Below, in pieces: positions 36,185-44,815 of a stretch of DNA of 48,787 nucleotides (position 1 is its first letter; the number at the start of each line of letters is the position of its first letter). Both the position numbers and the translations under genes were made by a program. The stretch is from an uncultured Clostridia bacterium (lineage in GTDB: Bacteria > Bacillota > Clostridia > Oscillospirales > Ruminococcaceae), in contig CAMDZD010000015.1 in the NCBI GenBank assembly GCA_945910815.1, positions 1 to 48,787 of the forward strand, written 5' to 3'. A model generated the notes under the pieces. It saw only the letters and a list, made by a program, of their open reading frames with translations, was not told the DNA's origin and made no database searches.

Positions 36185-39004
36185 TTAGTACAATACAAGT
36201 CTTGGGTCTATGTAGTCCCAGCCGTAGCCGTCCGTATCAATTTCAATGTGGAAATTGACGTTCGTGTAGGTCGTTTTCGCAAACTTTTCTCCCTCTTTTA
36301 TCTTGTCACCCTCAGAAAAACCGCTTAGCAGTTCAGTGTTGGTAATCGTGACTTCGGTATCTCTGTCCTTACCGCTTGAACCGTCATACCAATACTCCAC
36401 ATCATCTTTTCGCAAGGTAATTTTATTGTCATTCGTATCAACACTTTTGATTTCGCAGTCAAAAGGTGCATACAAATCAGCACCATTGTCACAATAATAC
36501 TTGATGCCCTGATACAAACCGTCATTGGAACTGTTCCATTCCCACATATCGTAGCCAAATGCCTGCTTTATGCTGTAATTACGAATCGTATCGCCTGACA
36601 GCATATTGCGAAGTGTCTGATGATTTCCGTAAAGCGTTTCCGAACTGCTTTCCTTACCTGAGAGAAGTTTATAGTATTCCAGTCTTTCGTCCTTGTGAGA
36701 TTGGCTTTTCAGTTTATCTTCAATGACCTCGTCAAAAGTTTTCTTTTGCTTCACGTTGTAATAGAGATTACATTCCGTTTTCCAGTAATATTTTTCATAA
36801 TAGCCGTACATACAGGCATCATTGATAGAATCATTCCAGATATGCGTGTCTGTCGGACTTACAAAAAACCAAGCATCATTACCGTTCCAACCCCAGAAAC
36901 TGCGGTCATGACGGTCTGAGCCTTGCATAAAGAAAAATGTATTTGTTGCATTGTCAATGTAATAAAACGGTTCACTTGTGCCGGAATACCAGCGGTGATC
37001 CATAATCATAAAGCCTGTCAGAGCGTAATCGTCATTCGGATTCAGCACCCTGTAGTCAGAATTGATACAAACATACCCCTCACTGTCAAAATACTGACTA
37101 AGTTCATATGTGTATGCAATTGGTTTGAAACGGTATTTATACGGCTGATTATCATAGATATAGGCATTTTGTTCGGCACGGTAATATGTACCGCTTTCCG
37201 CACTTCCGCCGCCCCAGTAGTTATATGTGTACAGTTCCTCCCAACGTGATTTGTTATCGTACCAGTAGACAAACTCATATTCCGCATTGAAAATTTCCTC
37301 AAGCAAATCCTCGGTATTTCCGTCAAATTTCCAATACTTTATATCGCCGTTTTCAGCATCAAAATCATAGTAGTAAGCACACAGGAAAGACCACAGCTTA
37401 TACACATCAAAATCGTAGACTGGGTTCCAGTCGTATTCCGACGAACGTCCCCAATACCAGTTATCAGGCTTGTCTTTGAGGTTACGCTTGTTTGCTCCGA
37501 ATTCCGCAAGACCATTCTTCCAATCATCATTGCTGCTGACTTTCAGTATTTTCTCATTCATGTCATAAGCAAGCTTTGTGTAATACTTTTCCGCTTCCGA
37601 CAAATCGTAATCCTGCGAAGCATATGTACCGAGTACGAATCCCGAACCGCCCAGAATACCTGAGAAAATCATAAGAATGAAAGCAAGCACCAGAGCGATA
37701 ATGAGAATCGGTGCTAAACAGGATAGCAGAACCCGTCTTGCTTCTGCATTGAAGATGTTCTTAACGAAGTTAAAAGCCTCTTTGAAAGCATTTTTCAGCC
37801 TGTCGCCGAAAGATTGTCTTGTCTGCCTTTTCGGCTTTTTTCTGCGTTTTACCTGTTCGCCTTTTCTTTTCAGCTTGTCCTCACGTTTTTGTAATCGCTG
37901 ATGAGTTGTACCTTGTTTCTTTTCAAGACGGTCTTTCTTCTTTTGATTCTGCTCTTTTAGGCGATATGGCTGCATTTTAGAAACTGCATTGTCCACACCG
38001 TGATGCTTTGTAAATTCCACTACAGAAAGGAAATCATTGTTTTCATCGGAATTGACCGCTTTCTGCCAGCCACTTGCTACAAGCCTTTTGCCTGTGTAGC
38101 TTGCAGGCTTCAGAATAAGAGGTGCAGGACGTGACAAATCAGCAATCCGCCACTGTTTGCGGAGTGTTTTTTTCTGAAACTTCTTTTCTTTTTTCAGGTT
38201 CTTTGATACGGTCTTGAATTTTTTGGATTCAATTTTGTACTGCTTTTTGCGTCTTTTGTAAAGCTGTTTATTTACCTTGACGGCGAATTTATCCGATGAT
38301 TTCTTTTTTTTGAAACGCCTGAATGATTTTTTACGTTCCTTGAATTTCTTCTTAACCTCTTTGAGTTCCTTGCGTGATTTTGCAAGTTTCGGCTTGTACT
38401 GTTCGCCCTTGAAAAGTTTGTATTCAGCTTTTTTGACCCTATACCGTGCCTTTTCCAGTCTGAACTGCTTTTTCTGATTGAAGTGACTGTAAGTTCCTGA
38501 AACAGTGTCTTTTGCGATACCCAATGTTGCAATTGTGCCACGATGATAATCGTCAACAGCTTCCTGCTGGTACTTCTGTTTCAGCTTATATCTGACATTT
38601 CGTTCTACCGCCTGACCTGTTTTTATTACAGCAGTTTCAGCGCCAAGAGCCGTACCCTCAGCCATATGAAGCATTGTATGGGCAGCTTTATTGATAAGCT
38701 GTGCAGATTTTTTCAGGATTTTTCCCTTGAATGTTTTTGGCTGTAAGCTATCAAGAGATTTTGTAATTGACGGCTTATCGCCGGTTACTCTTGTTTTGAG
38801 ATTGACTGCTCTGTGAATCAGACCGTGACCTGCATATCTGTCGCTCTGTTCACCTAATTTGAGATAGGGATTGGTCTTGAATTTGCCGTTTCTGCATTGT
38901 TTACGGACAAACTGAATTTGTAACTGCTTCTGCGATTTGCTATATTTTCTGAGTTTCTTTTCAGCCTTTGCAAGCTGATGATGTGTTCTTTGTAAATTCG
39001 CCAT
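36185..39004 (-). CDS. Conjugation membrane protein with degenerate LytM/M23-like domain
   Basis: This 939-residue protein corresponds to the CD1107/VirB1-like cell-wall protein of Tn1549-type elements. A long Lys/Arg-rich helical N-terminus (1-430) precedes one membrane helix (about 425-455). An aromatic-rich outer region and a C-terminal LytM-like domain (about 800-939) follow. In that domain the usual zinc ligands look lost: the first motif reads Y-Q-G-I-K rather than H-x-G-x-D, and the last is N-F-H-I-E-I rather than H-x-H. It may bind rather than cut peptidoglycan. Confidence 0.72.
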   Translation of the reverse strand: MANLQRTHHQLAKAEKKLRKYSKSQKQLQIQFVRKQCRNGKFKTNPYLKLGEQSDRYAGHGLIHRAVNLKTRVTGDKPSITKSLDSLQPKTFKGKILKKSAQLINKAAHTMLHMAEGTALGAETAVIKTGQAVERNVRYKLKQKYQQEAVDDYHRGTIATLGIAKDTVSGTYSHFNQKKQFRLEKARYRVKKAEYKLFKGEQYKPKLAKSRKELKEVKKKFKERKKSFRRFKKKKSSDKFAVKVNKQLYKRRKKQYKIESKKFKTVSKNLKKEKKFQKKTLRKQWRIADLSRPAPLILKPASYTGKRLVASGWQKAVNSDENNDFLSVVEFTKHHGVDNAVSKMQPYRLKEQNQKKKDRLEKKQGTTHQRLQKREDKLKRKGEQVKRRKKPKRQTRQSFGDRLKNAFKEAFNFVKNIFNAEARRVLLSCLAPILIIALVLAFILMIFSGILGGSGFVLGTYASQDYDLSEAEKYYTKLAYDMNEKILKVSSNDDWKNGLAEFGANKRNLKDKPDNWYWGRSSEYDWNPVYDFDVYKLWSFLCAYYYDFDAENGDIKYWKFDGNTEDLLEEIFNAEYEFVYWYDNKSRWEELYTYNYWGGGSAESGTYYRAEQNAYIYDNQPYKYRFKPIAYTYELSQYFDSEGYVCINSDYRVLNPNDDYALTGFMIMDHRWYSGTSEPFYYIDNATNTFFFMQGSDRHDRSFWGWNGNDAWFFVSPTDTHIWNDSINDACMYGYYEKYYWKTECNLYYNVKQKKTFDEVIEDKLKSQSHKDERLEYYKLLSGKESSSETLYGNHQTLRNMLSGDTIRNYSIKQAFGYDMWEWNSSNDGLYQGIKYYCDNGADLYAPFDCEIKSVDTNDNKITLRKDDVEYWYDGSSGKDRDTEVTITNTELLSGFSEGDKIKEGEKFAKTTYTNVNFHIEIDTDGYGWDYIDPRLVLY

Positions 39005-39015
39005 AGCGATTCACC

Positions 39016-41442
39016 CTATTTCAATTGCTGTTCCAGTGGTTTTGTGGTAAGCAAACTGTACATCACGGTATCGGTCGGGAAATTATCCGTAAACGGCAGA
39101 ATAATTTTGTCATAACGGATAAGACCTTCGCCGGGTCCGCTGTTGGTGACATACTCCATCTGCTGTGGTGAAATATGCAGCTTTTCCGCAAGAATATCAC
39201 GGTCGCCCGCTGCCTGATTGAGCATATACACAAAATCCGAATTGTCAAATATGTTCTCAACTTCTGCACTTGATAGCAAGTCCTTGACGTTCTGCGTAAT
39301 GCCTGTCGGAACGCCGCCCCATTTACGGAATCTTTTCCAGATTTCAGCAGAGTATTTTGCCGTCTGTTCCTCTTTCAGTAAGAGGTGAAACTCATCTATA
39401 TAGTAGCGAGTGACCTTGCGTTCCGAACGGTTCAGCGTAACTCTGTTCCACACATTGTCCTGAACGATAAGCATACCAACTTTTTTCAGCTGATTGCTGA
39501 GTTCTTTGATGTCAAAGCAGATAATTCTGTTATCGAGGTCAATATTTGTTCTGTGATTGAACAGGTTTTGCGAGCCATTTACATACATTTCAAGGGAGTT
39601 TGTAACACGCAGTGCAATTTCACCCTCATTTGCAAGAGCCTTGTGCAAGTCCGAAAGAATCGGCATTTTATCCCTTGACGGCTTATTTTTGAAGAAGTTC
39701 ATGTAAATTCTGCGGACGCAACGGTCAATAATCGAGCGTTCCTCAGCAGTCAAACCATATTTTCCACCAACGATAACTTCGCAAAGAGAAATAATAAAGT
39801 CAGACTTTGTAGAAATCGGGTTATCGTCCATATTGCCCTCAAAATTTATGTCCATAGGATTGATAAACTGTTCCGAGTTGCTTGCAATTCTGATAAGCTG
39901 ACCATGCAGATGTTGAACAAGAGGGAAATATTCACCCTCTGGATCACAGATGATAATGTCGTCGGTTGTTTTCAGAAAGCTGTCGAGAATTTCACGCTTG
40001 ACAGAAAATGATTTACCGCTTCCGGGAGTTCCTAAAATCAGTCCGTTGGGGTTCTTTAGCCGTGAACGATTCGCCATAATCATGTTGCCTGAAACCGTAT
40101 TCAGACCGTAATATGTACCGCCTGTCTGAAAAAGTTCCTGCGTGGTGAACGGCACAAAAATTGCAATTCCCGATGTGTGCATCTCACGGGAAACCTGAAT
40201 CTTATTCACACCCAGTGGCAGAGAAGAAGAAAGATAATCTTCCTGTAAGTATTCACACGGCATGAGAGTGCAGTTGTTCTTTTGACATATACGCTTCAAA
40301 AGTTCCAATTGTAGCCCTAAATCTTTCTTATTCCTTGCGTAATTTCGGATAGTAATTGAAATGTGGAACAATCTTTCATTCTTGCTGTTCAAATCGTCAA
40401 GCAGTTTTTCCAAATCCGTAATGTACATTTTGATTGCAGGAGGAAGAATATCAGGGTCATAACCTGCCTTTGAAGCTTTTTTCTGTTCATCAATCTTCAT
40501 GGATTCTACTGCCGTCAGCTTTGTCTTTACAAATTTAAGTGCCATTATCTGGTCAAGTGGCGTAACATGAAGATTCACACAGAAAAGATGCTTTAATTCA
40601 AGAAAATCGGAAAGAATCGTATCGGGCAGTTCGCCAGCAAGAATACTCATTCCGTTGATTGCACCGAACGCAGAGCCGATTTCAAAATTCTGTTTGTTAA
40701 ATTTCAGGCTGTTGGGAGCGATAAAATCTTTCGTATCCCAGCCTGCTTTCAGCATCTCATTCCAATCGAAAACGAACGGTTCACTTTTGAAAGGATTCAG
40801 ACTGTAATAGAGCGTTTCAAGCCGTTCCTTGCCGCTTAAAGCTTTGGCTTCCACGCCAAATCCTTTGAACATCTTGATGACTTCCGTCTGAATATTCAGA
40901 AGCTTCGGCTTTGCTTGTTTATATGAACCCGCTTCAATGGTGAAAGTCAGGAACTTTCTGCTTGATTGACCATTCTTGCCCGATAACAGTTTTGAAGTCA
41001 GCATTTCGGAGTATTCGGCACGAATGTCATTGAAATCGTCCTCCTGCGTAGGAATCTGAATTTCCTTGACCAGTCTGTCCTGACTTCTGTTCTGATTTTC
41101 AAATGTCAGCTGAAACGTGACCGTGTTATCAAAAAAGTTAATCAAATCGCAGTATTTCGAGAAAATTCCGTTCTGTTCCTCAAATTCAGCAAGCTGATAG
41201 TTGGTATCAAAGAACTGAATTGTCTTTGAAAATTTATGTTCATCAATCTGACACACACCGTCCTTAAACATTTGTGTATAACCGATTGTATTCTGAGTTG
41301 ACGAAATATCGTTCTTGTATTTCTTGATTTCATTCATACGGGCGATAATTATTGCTTTGTCATTCTTGTCGATTTGCTCAATCGGCTTTTTTGCAGCTGT
41401 TTCTGCCCCCGACTTGTAATTGATTTTCTTTTTATTTTTCAA
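39016..41442 (-). CDS. virB4: VirB4/TraE-type conjugation ATPase
   Basis: This 808-residue ATPase powers assembly of the type IV secretion channel at the inner face of the membrane. The C-terminal motor domain has Walker A G-T-P-G-S-G-K-S (around residue 470) and an I-I-C-D-P-E-G-E-Y segment just after it. Further on, Y-I-D-E-F-H-L-L is a Walker B-like site, followed by G-I-T-Q-N-V. Length and layout are normal, and no damage is visible. It starts 2 bases after the PrgI gene ends. Confidence 0.9.
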   Translation of the reverse strand: MKNKKKINYKSGAETAAKKPIEQIDKNDKAIIIARMNEIKKYKNDISSTQNTIGYTQMFKDGVCQIDEHKFSKTIQFFDTNYQLAEFEEQNGIFSKYCDLINFFDNTVTFQLTFENQNRSQDRLVKEIQIPTQEDDFNDIRAEYSEMLTSKLLSGKNGQSSRKFLTFTIEAGSYKQAKPKLLNIQTEVIKMFKGFGVEAKALSGKERLETLYYSLNPFKSEPFVFDWNEMLKAGWDTKDFIAPNSLKFNKQNFEIGSAFGAINGMSILAGELPDTILSDFLELKHLFCVNLHVTPLDQIMALKFVKTKLTAVESMKIDEQKKASKAGYDPDILPPAIKMYITDLEKLLDDLNSKNERLFHISITIRNYARNKKDLGLQLELLKRICQKNNCTLMPCEYLQEDYLSSSLPLGVNKIQVSREMHTSGIAIFVPFTTQELFQTGGTYYGLNTVSGNMIMANRSRLKNPNGLILGTPGSGKSFSVKREILDSFLKTTDDIIICDPEGEYFPLVQHLHGQLIRIASNSEQFINPMDINFEGNMDDNPISTKSDFIISLCEVIVGGKYGLTAEERSIIDRCVRRIYMNFFKNKPSRDKMPILSDLHKALANEGEIALRVTNSLEMYVNGSQNLFNHRTNIDLDNRIICFDIKELSNQLKKVGMLIVQDNVWNRVTLNRSERKVTRYYIDEFHLLLKEEQTAKYSAEIWKRFRKWGGVPTGITQNVKDLLSSAEVENIFDNSDFVYMLNQAAGDRDILAEKLHISPQQMEYVTNSGPGEGLIRYDKIILPFTDNFPTDTVMYSLLTTKPLEQQLK

Positions 41443-41444
41443 GC

Positions 41445-41822
41445 CTACTTGCCCCCTTCTATTCTTTGTAAAAGCTTTTTCAGCTTGCTATATTCAACCT
41501 GTCTTTCGATACATTCGTAAAGATTGACAGTTCTAAAAACTCGTTTGCGTGGTCGTTTGAAATAACAGAACATATTCCTGATAGTCTGTTCAAAGAAAAT
41601 TCCGTTTTTCTTGTAAAGTCCGCAGATAAGGGCAGGTGCAGCCACCGCACCCATTGCGAAAATTGCTCCCGAAACACCGAGCGTTCCACGAGTCAGAAAG
41701 AAAAGCGGAATTCCGATAACTCCGCCTATTCCAAACGAAACCACCTGTCTTTTGGTTAGTCCGAACATGAACTTCTGCTTGATGTCGTTCAAGTCCTTTG
41801 GTATCTGTACATAATGTGCCAT
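41445..41822 (-). CDS. PrgI family conjugation membrane protein
   Basis: This 125-residue protein begins with V-Q-I-P-K-D-L-N-D-I-K-Q-K and G-L-T-K-R-Q, the PrgI (PF12666) signature. Two membrane helices (about 27-70) follow. It is the VirB3-like partner of VirB4. It lies directly upstream of virB4 and 18 bases downstream of the VirB6-like gene. Confidence 0.85.
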   Translation of the reverse strand: MAHYVQIPKDLNDIKQKFMFGLTKRQVVSFGIGGVIGIPLFFLTRGTLGVSGAIFAMGAVAAPALICGLYKKNGIFFEQTIRNMFCYFKRPRKRVFRTVNLYECIERQVEYSKLKKLLQRIEGGK

Positions 41823-41840
41823 TTATTTTCCTCCTCAAAC

Positions 41841-42773
41841 TCAGTGTGCGCTAAACACAGATTTAGAGATAGCACCTGTACGCAATACTGTGAATATCAG
41901 TGCAACTGTGTATCCCAGAAGCATTGCCATTTGCAGGATAATTCCGTCCGCACTGCTGTTGAGCAAAACAATCGCATTGGAAAACAATGTTTTGAAAATA
42001 CCGAGTGCAATGATGATGAAAAATCCCTGAAATGACAGGGCAAGAAGCTGTTTTACCCAGTTTTTGCCGATACCCGACCATTCACCGCCGTCCATCATAG
42101 TTGCCATAGGAATCGGTGCAACGCCTAAATACATGAAAACTTCAATAATTCGGCTTGCAAGCGTGATTACAATTGCGACCATCATAATCATCACTCCCAA
42201 GTGAACAATCAGCGAGATAAACCATACCGTTATCAGCTCACCAAGTCCAAGACTGTTAAGAGCCGATTTTTTGAGTGCCAAGTCGGTTGACAGAAAACCT
42301 CCCGAACCAAACAGCGTTGTAATACCATTGGCACAAGCGTCTGTTCCGAACGAAAATAGAGCTGATGCGATGTAAAACACGTTCGATACTAGAATTACAC
42401 CGCATAAGGCTTTGATGATCCATTTAATAAAAATAGAATCATCAAAGTCCTTGAAGTTATTTCCTTGGATAACAGTTTGTATCAGGTCGTTGAGAAGAAT
42501 AATTGTCAGGATAAATCCGCCGATTGGCACAACTACGTTATTACATAGCGTTTCAATCGTTGTCCATATTGCAGTTTCTCCGCCTGAAGAACCTGAAAAG
42601 TTTGCAGGATGACCTGTCAGGAAACTGGAGATAAGTCCGCCGTCCTCTGTGGTTTTATTGAAAGTTTCCGTCAGTAAGTCCGAAATGCTGTCAAACTGTG
42701 ATTTTATGCCATCTTTGAACAGATTTTCGCACCATTCCTGCAAACTGTCTATTGCATCACTTATGACACCCAT
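41841..42773 (-). CDS. VirB6/TrbL-like conjugation membrane protein
   Basis: This 310-residue protein has six or more hydrophobic helices (from about residue 70 to the C-terminus) after an amphipathic start (D-A-I-D-S-L-Q-E-W). It sits in the position and has the size of the CD1105/TrbL-like channel protein of Tn1549-type elements. The ATG at 42773 has GGAGGAGG upstream; the TTG at 42782 is less likely. Confidence 0.78.
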   Translation of the reverse strand: MGVISDAIDSLQEWCENLFKDGIKSQFDSISDLLTETFNKTTEDGGLISSFLTGHPANFSGSSGGETAIWTTIETLCNNVVVPIGGFILTIILLNDLIQTVIQGNNFKDFDDSIFIKWIIKALCGVILVSNVFYIASALFSFGTDACANGITTLFGSGGFLSTDLALKKSALNSLGLGELITVWFISLIVHLGVMIMMVAIVITLASRIIEVFMYLGVAPIPMATMMDGGEWSGIGKNWVKQLLALSFQGFFIIIALGIFKTLFSNAIVLLNSSADGIILQMAMLLGYTVALIFTVLRTGAISKSVFSAH

Positions 42774-43380
42774 AATTTTCAACCTCCTCCCTTAATGGTT
42801 TTTCATATTTATTAAGACGGCGCAGTTCCAATTTTGTAGGGAGAAGATTTCTACAAAAATATGCAGAAGAAAAATGATTGCCTTTCGTTGTACAAAGAAG
42901 ATTATTTCTCGTGTGATAGTCTACTCTTGCATCAAATTCAAGGAGTTGAATATCGTTTCTGAATATTTCAAATCTCTGCTTACCCTGAATGCTGTTCACG
43001 GACAAAAGCAGTACAAAAGGTTTGCCGAAAGAATACGCTCTTTTCAGAACATCATTCTTTTTGCTGAACGGCGGATTGCTCACAAAAATATCCCAGTTTT
43101 CAGGCTGAAAACGGAAGAAATCCTGTCCGTCATTTAAAGAACTTCTGATAACTTTATAGCCGTTTTCCTTGAAATATTGGTAGAAAGCACTCCATTCCTC
43201 ATCGAACGGACACCAGATTATTTTGTCTTTTGGAATAAATTCTGAAAGCGGTTCAACCGCATAAAACGGTGTGTAGACCTCATCACCTGCACTCGTTCTG
43301 TCTGCCGTCAAATATCCTTTGTTTATACCCATAATTACAGTTGCCCGCATTCCACCCACCACGCAACCGTCAGAAATCAT
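42757..43380 (-). CDS. Methyltransferase-like protein with NPPF motif
   Basis: This 207-residue protein contains D-I-F-V-S-N-P-P-F-S-K-K, the N-P-P-F catalytic motif of N6-adenine methyltransferases. There is no obvious full SAM-binding loop. Similar proteins sit between Maff2 and the VirB6-like gene in many clostridial conjugative elements. Whether it modifies DNA, RNA or nothing is unknown. The start is uncertain: the ATG at 43380 lacks a ribosome site and one near 43350 is possible. It overlaps the next gene by 17 bases. Confidence 0.65.
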   Translation of the reverse strand: MISDGCVVGGMRATVIMGINKGYLTADRTSAGDEVYTPFYAVEPLSEFIPKDKIIWCPFDEEWSAFYQYFKENGYKVIRSSLNDGQDFFRFQPENWDIFVSNPPFSKKNDVLKRAYSFGKPFVLLLSVNSIQGKQRFEIFRNDIQLLEFDARVDYHTRNNLLCTTKGNHFSSAYFCRNLLPTKLELRRLNKYEKPLREEVENYGCHK

Positions 43381-43386
43381 GTCAGA

Positions 43387-43578
43387 TTACACTGCACCCG
43401 TCATCATGTTCTGAAGTACGGGAACAAGTACGACCGCAAGGAGAATCAGTCCAAGACCAGCCATAAGCTGCTTCATGCCCTGAGATTTAGGACAGTAGCG
43501 GTAAAGAAGTTTTAAAGGAAACATTGTAAGACAGGTACAGCAAGCTATATAAAGTACGGAAATACGTTTTTTTATCAA
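43387..43578 (-). pseudogene. Maff2 family protein, N-terminal half lost
   Basis: Only the second half matches Maff2: K-S-Q-G-M-K-Q-L-M-A-G, then a membrane helix and V-L-V-P-V-L. The first 30 codons are unrelated. The full protein should have an additional hydrophobic N-terminal helix. The gene that normally comes before it in such elements, the VirD4/TraG coupling ATPase, is absent. The junction near 43485 therefore marks a deletion. Confidence 0.65.
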
Positions 43579-43734
43579 GGAAATAATCTGCCATGCCTTG
43601 TATAAACTGCACTACAAATAGTGAACTGCTTATGACAAAATCGCAACGCAAATCAAACCTTGTATATAATGCACAAAGTGCGAACGAAATGAATATACAG
43701 TTTATTTCATTATGGAAAATCCTCATAGAAACGC

Positions 43735-43764
43735 TTGACAATATATATGTATATGCTGTATAAT
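43735..43764 (+). promoter_or_regulatory. Promoter of the peptide cluster
   Basis: A consensus TTGACA at 43735-43740 and TATAAT at 43759-43764 have an 18-base spacer. GGAGGT (43822-43827) and the ATG at 43833 follow. The rest of 43579-43832 shows no gene. Confidence 0.75.
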
Positions 43765-43832
43765 AACTATGTGAATAGTGAGATAGATATTGGAGTTCAT
43801 TAAGAAGGTGCGTGTATAAATGGAGGTGCTTT

Positions 43833-44465
43833 ATGAATTACAAGAGCCCAGATGAAATTGATATCAATTTTTTAAACCTCAAATGGTCTGATGAAAAGGG
43901 GCTAATGCCCTTAGTTTCTGAGGAAGAGAAAAAGGTCATTCTTGATAATTTTCGTCTTGTTGCATTTTATATTTTCACTGTACTTGAAAACGGTTACCAC
44001 AAAATAGAGGATTATGAGATTAAAGGCGAATATCAAAAAACCAATGGAAATGAGAATATCTTACTTTATTTCAATGGGAAGCTTATTTTTAAATTAATTG
44101 GATGTAACAGCGGTGCATGGATCGTAGAGGATTATTGCCCTCCAGAGACTATCGAAAGGTTTCTTGATTTGGTTGATCGAAAGTTCAATGTAGCTGATTA
44201 TATCAATAAAACAACGAACTTCCACACAGAGTATAATGAGTCGTTTACCGATGATGACAAGGATATCGTCCACAAAAAGCAGTCTGGCAACAGTCACAGA
44301 TCATCTGATTTCGATAAAACAAAGGATGCCTTTGGACGTCCTTTGAAAAAGGCGTATCCCGGACTCTTTTGGCCCGGTATGACCCCCGAAGAAGAAGAGA
44401 AGGCCTGCGACGATTACTGGGCTATGGTTAGGCATATCGACAAGGATATTTTTCACAAAGAATAA
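43833..44465 (+). CDS. Unknown protein at the head of the peptide cluster
   Basis: This 210-residue cytosolic protein is acidic, with a folded-looking first half (L-L-Y-F-N-G-K-L-I-F-K-L-I-G, then C-P-P-E-T-I-E-R-F-L). The C-terminal part is charged (P-G-L-F-W-P-G-M-T-P-E-E-E). No family is recognised and no membrane segment is seen. The ATG at 43833 is chosen for its GGAGGT site; the in-frame GTG at 43812 is upstream of that site. It precedes a peptide precursor and radical SAM gene, so it could be an accessory or immunity factor, but this is unproven. Confidence 0.6.
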   Translation: MNYKSPDEIDINFLNLKWSDEKGLMPLVSEEEKKVILDNFRLVAFYIFTVLENGYHKIEDYEIKGEYQKTNGNENILLYFNGKLIFKLIGCNSGAWIVEDYCPPETIERFLDLVDRKFNVADYINKTTNFHTEYNESFTDDDKDIVHKKQSGNSHRSSDFDKTKDAFGRPLKKAYPGLFWPGMTPEEEEKACDDYWAMVRHIDKDIFHKE

Positions 44466-44501
44466 CTCAGGTTATTCCATAAAAAGCAATTGTACAAGCA
44501 C

Positions 44502-44621
44502 AATATTGGTTTGACTGACAAAAGTATTTTCATGAATATAATGTTCAAAGATAGTCCTATTTTGCGTATTTACAAATCACCTGAAAGCTGAAAACAGGCT
44601 TTTGTCAGTTAGACCAATATT
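44502..44621. repeat. 120-bp element with 23-bp inverted ends (MITE-like)
   Basis: The left end (44502-44524) and right end (44599-44621) are inverted copies matching at 21 of 23 positions, beginning AATATTGG and ending CCAATATT. The unit has no coding potential and lies between two genes of the peptide cluster. It could be a miniature transposable element or a long regulatory hairpin in the leader of the precursor mRNA. No target duplication is evident. Confidence 0.55.
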
Positions 44622-44654
44622 TGGAAATTATATTGATAGAAAGAAGGCGATAGC

Positions 44655-44759
44655 ATGGAGATTATTAAAGAGGCTACATTTGATGTTCAGAGCACCGATC
44701 CTTGTTGCGGCGGAGCGTATGACTATGATCCTGATAACAACTGCATTGATGATAAGTAA
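44655..44759 (+). CDS. Candidate RiPP precursor peptide (34 residues)
   Basis: This very short gene starts M-E-I-I-K-E-A-T-F and has a core with C17-C18-G-G, then Y-D-Y-D-P-D-N-N and C30 near the end. It is acidic and has no membrane segment. The next gene is a radical SAM/SPASM maturase, the usual arrangement for sactipeptide or ranthipeptide precursors in which Cys is cross-linked to another residue. A GAAGG site lies upstream (44642-44646). The known precursor families I remember do not match. Confidence 0.65.
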   Translation: MEIIKEATFDVQSTDPCCGGAYDYDPDNNCIDDK

Positions 44760-44760
44760 C

Positions 44761-44794
44761 AGTTTGGGGATTGCGGAAAAGCAATCCCCAAACT
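44761..44794 (+). terminator. Attenuator-like hairpin after the precursor
   Basis: AGTTTGGGGATTGC (44761-44774) pairs perfectly with GCAATCCCCAAACT (44781-44794) around a six-base loop. It starts two bases after the precursor stop, and no T-run follows directly. Such hairpins often let far more precursor than maturase be made. Confidence 0.75.
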
Positions 44795-44815
44795 CGCTTG
44801 CAAAAAGCAAAGAAG

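Noticed and set aside
37677..38746. Several long plus-strand frames opposite the LytM-like gene and VirB4.
   Set aside because: They are antisense shadows without ribosome sites; the minus-strand genes have clear family motifs and tight operon spacing.
43487..43741. An 84-codon minus-strand frame upstream of Maff2.
   Set aside because: It overlaps the Maff2 remnant in another frame, has no motif, and probably arises from the deletion junction.
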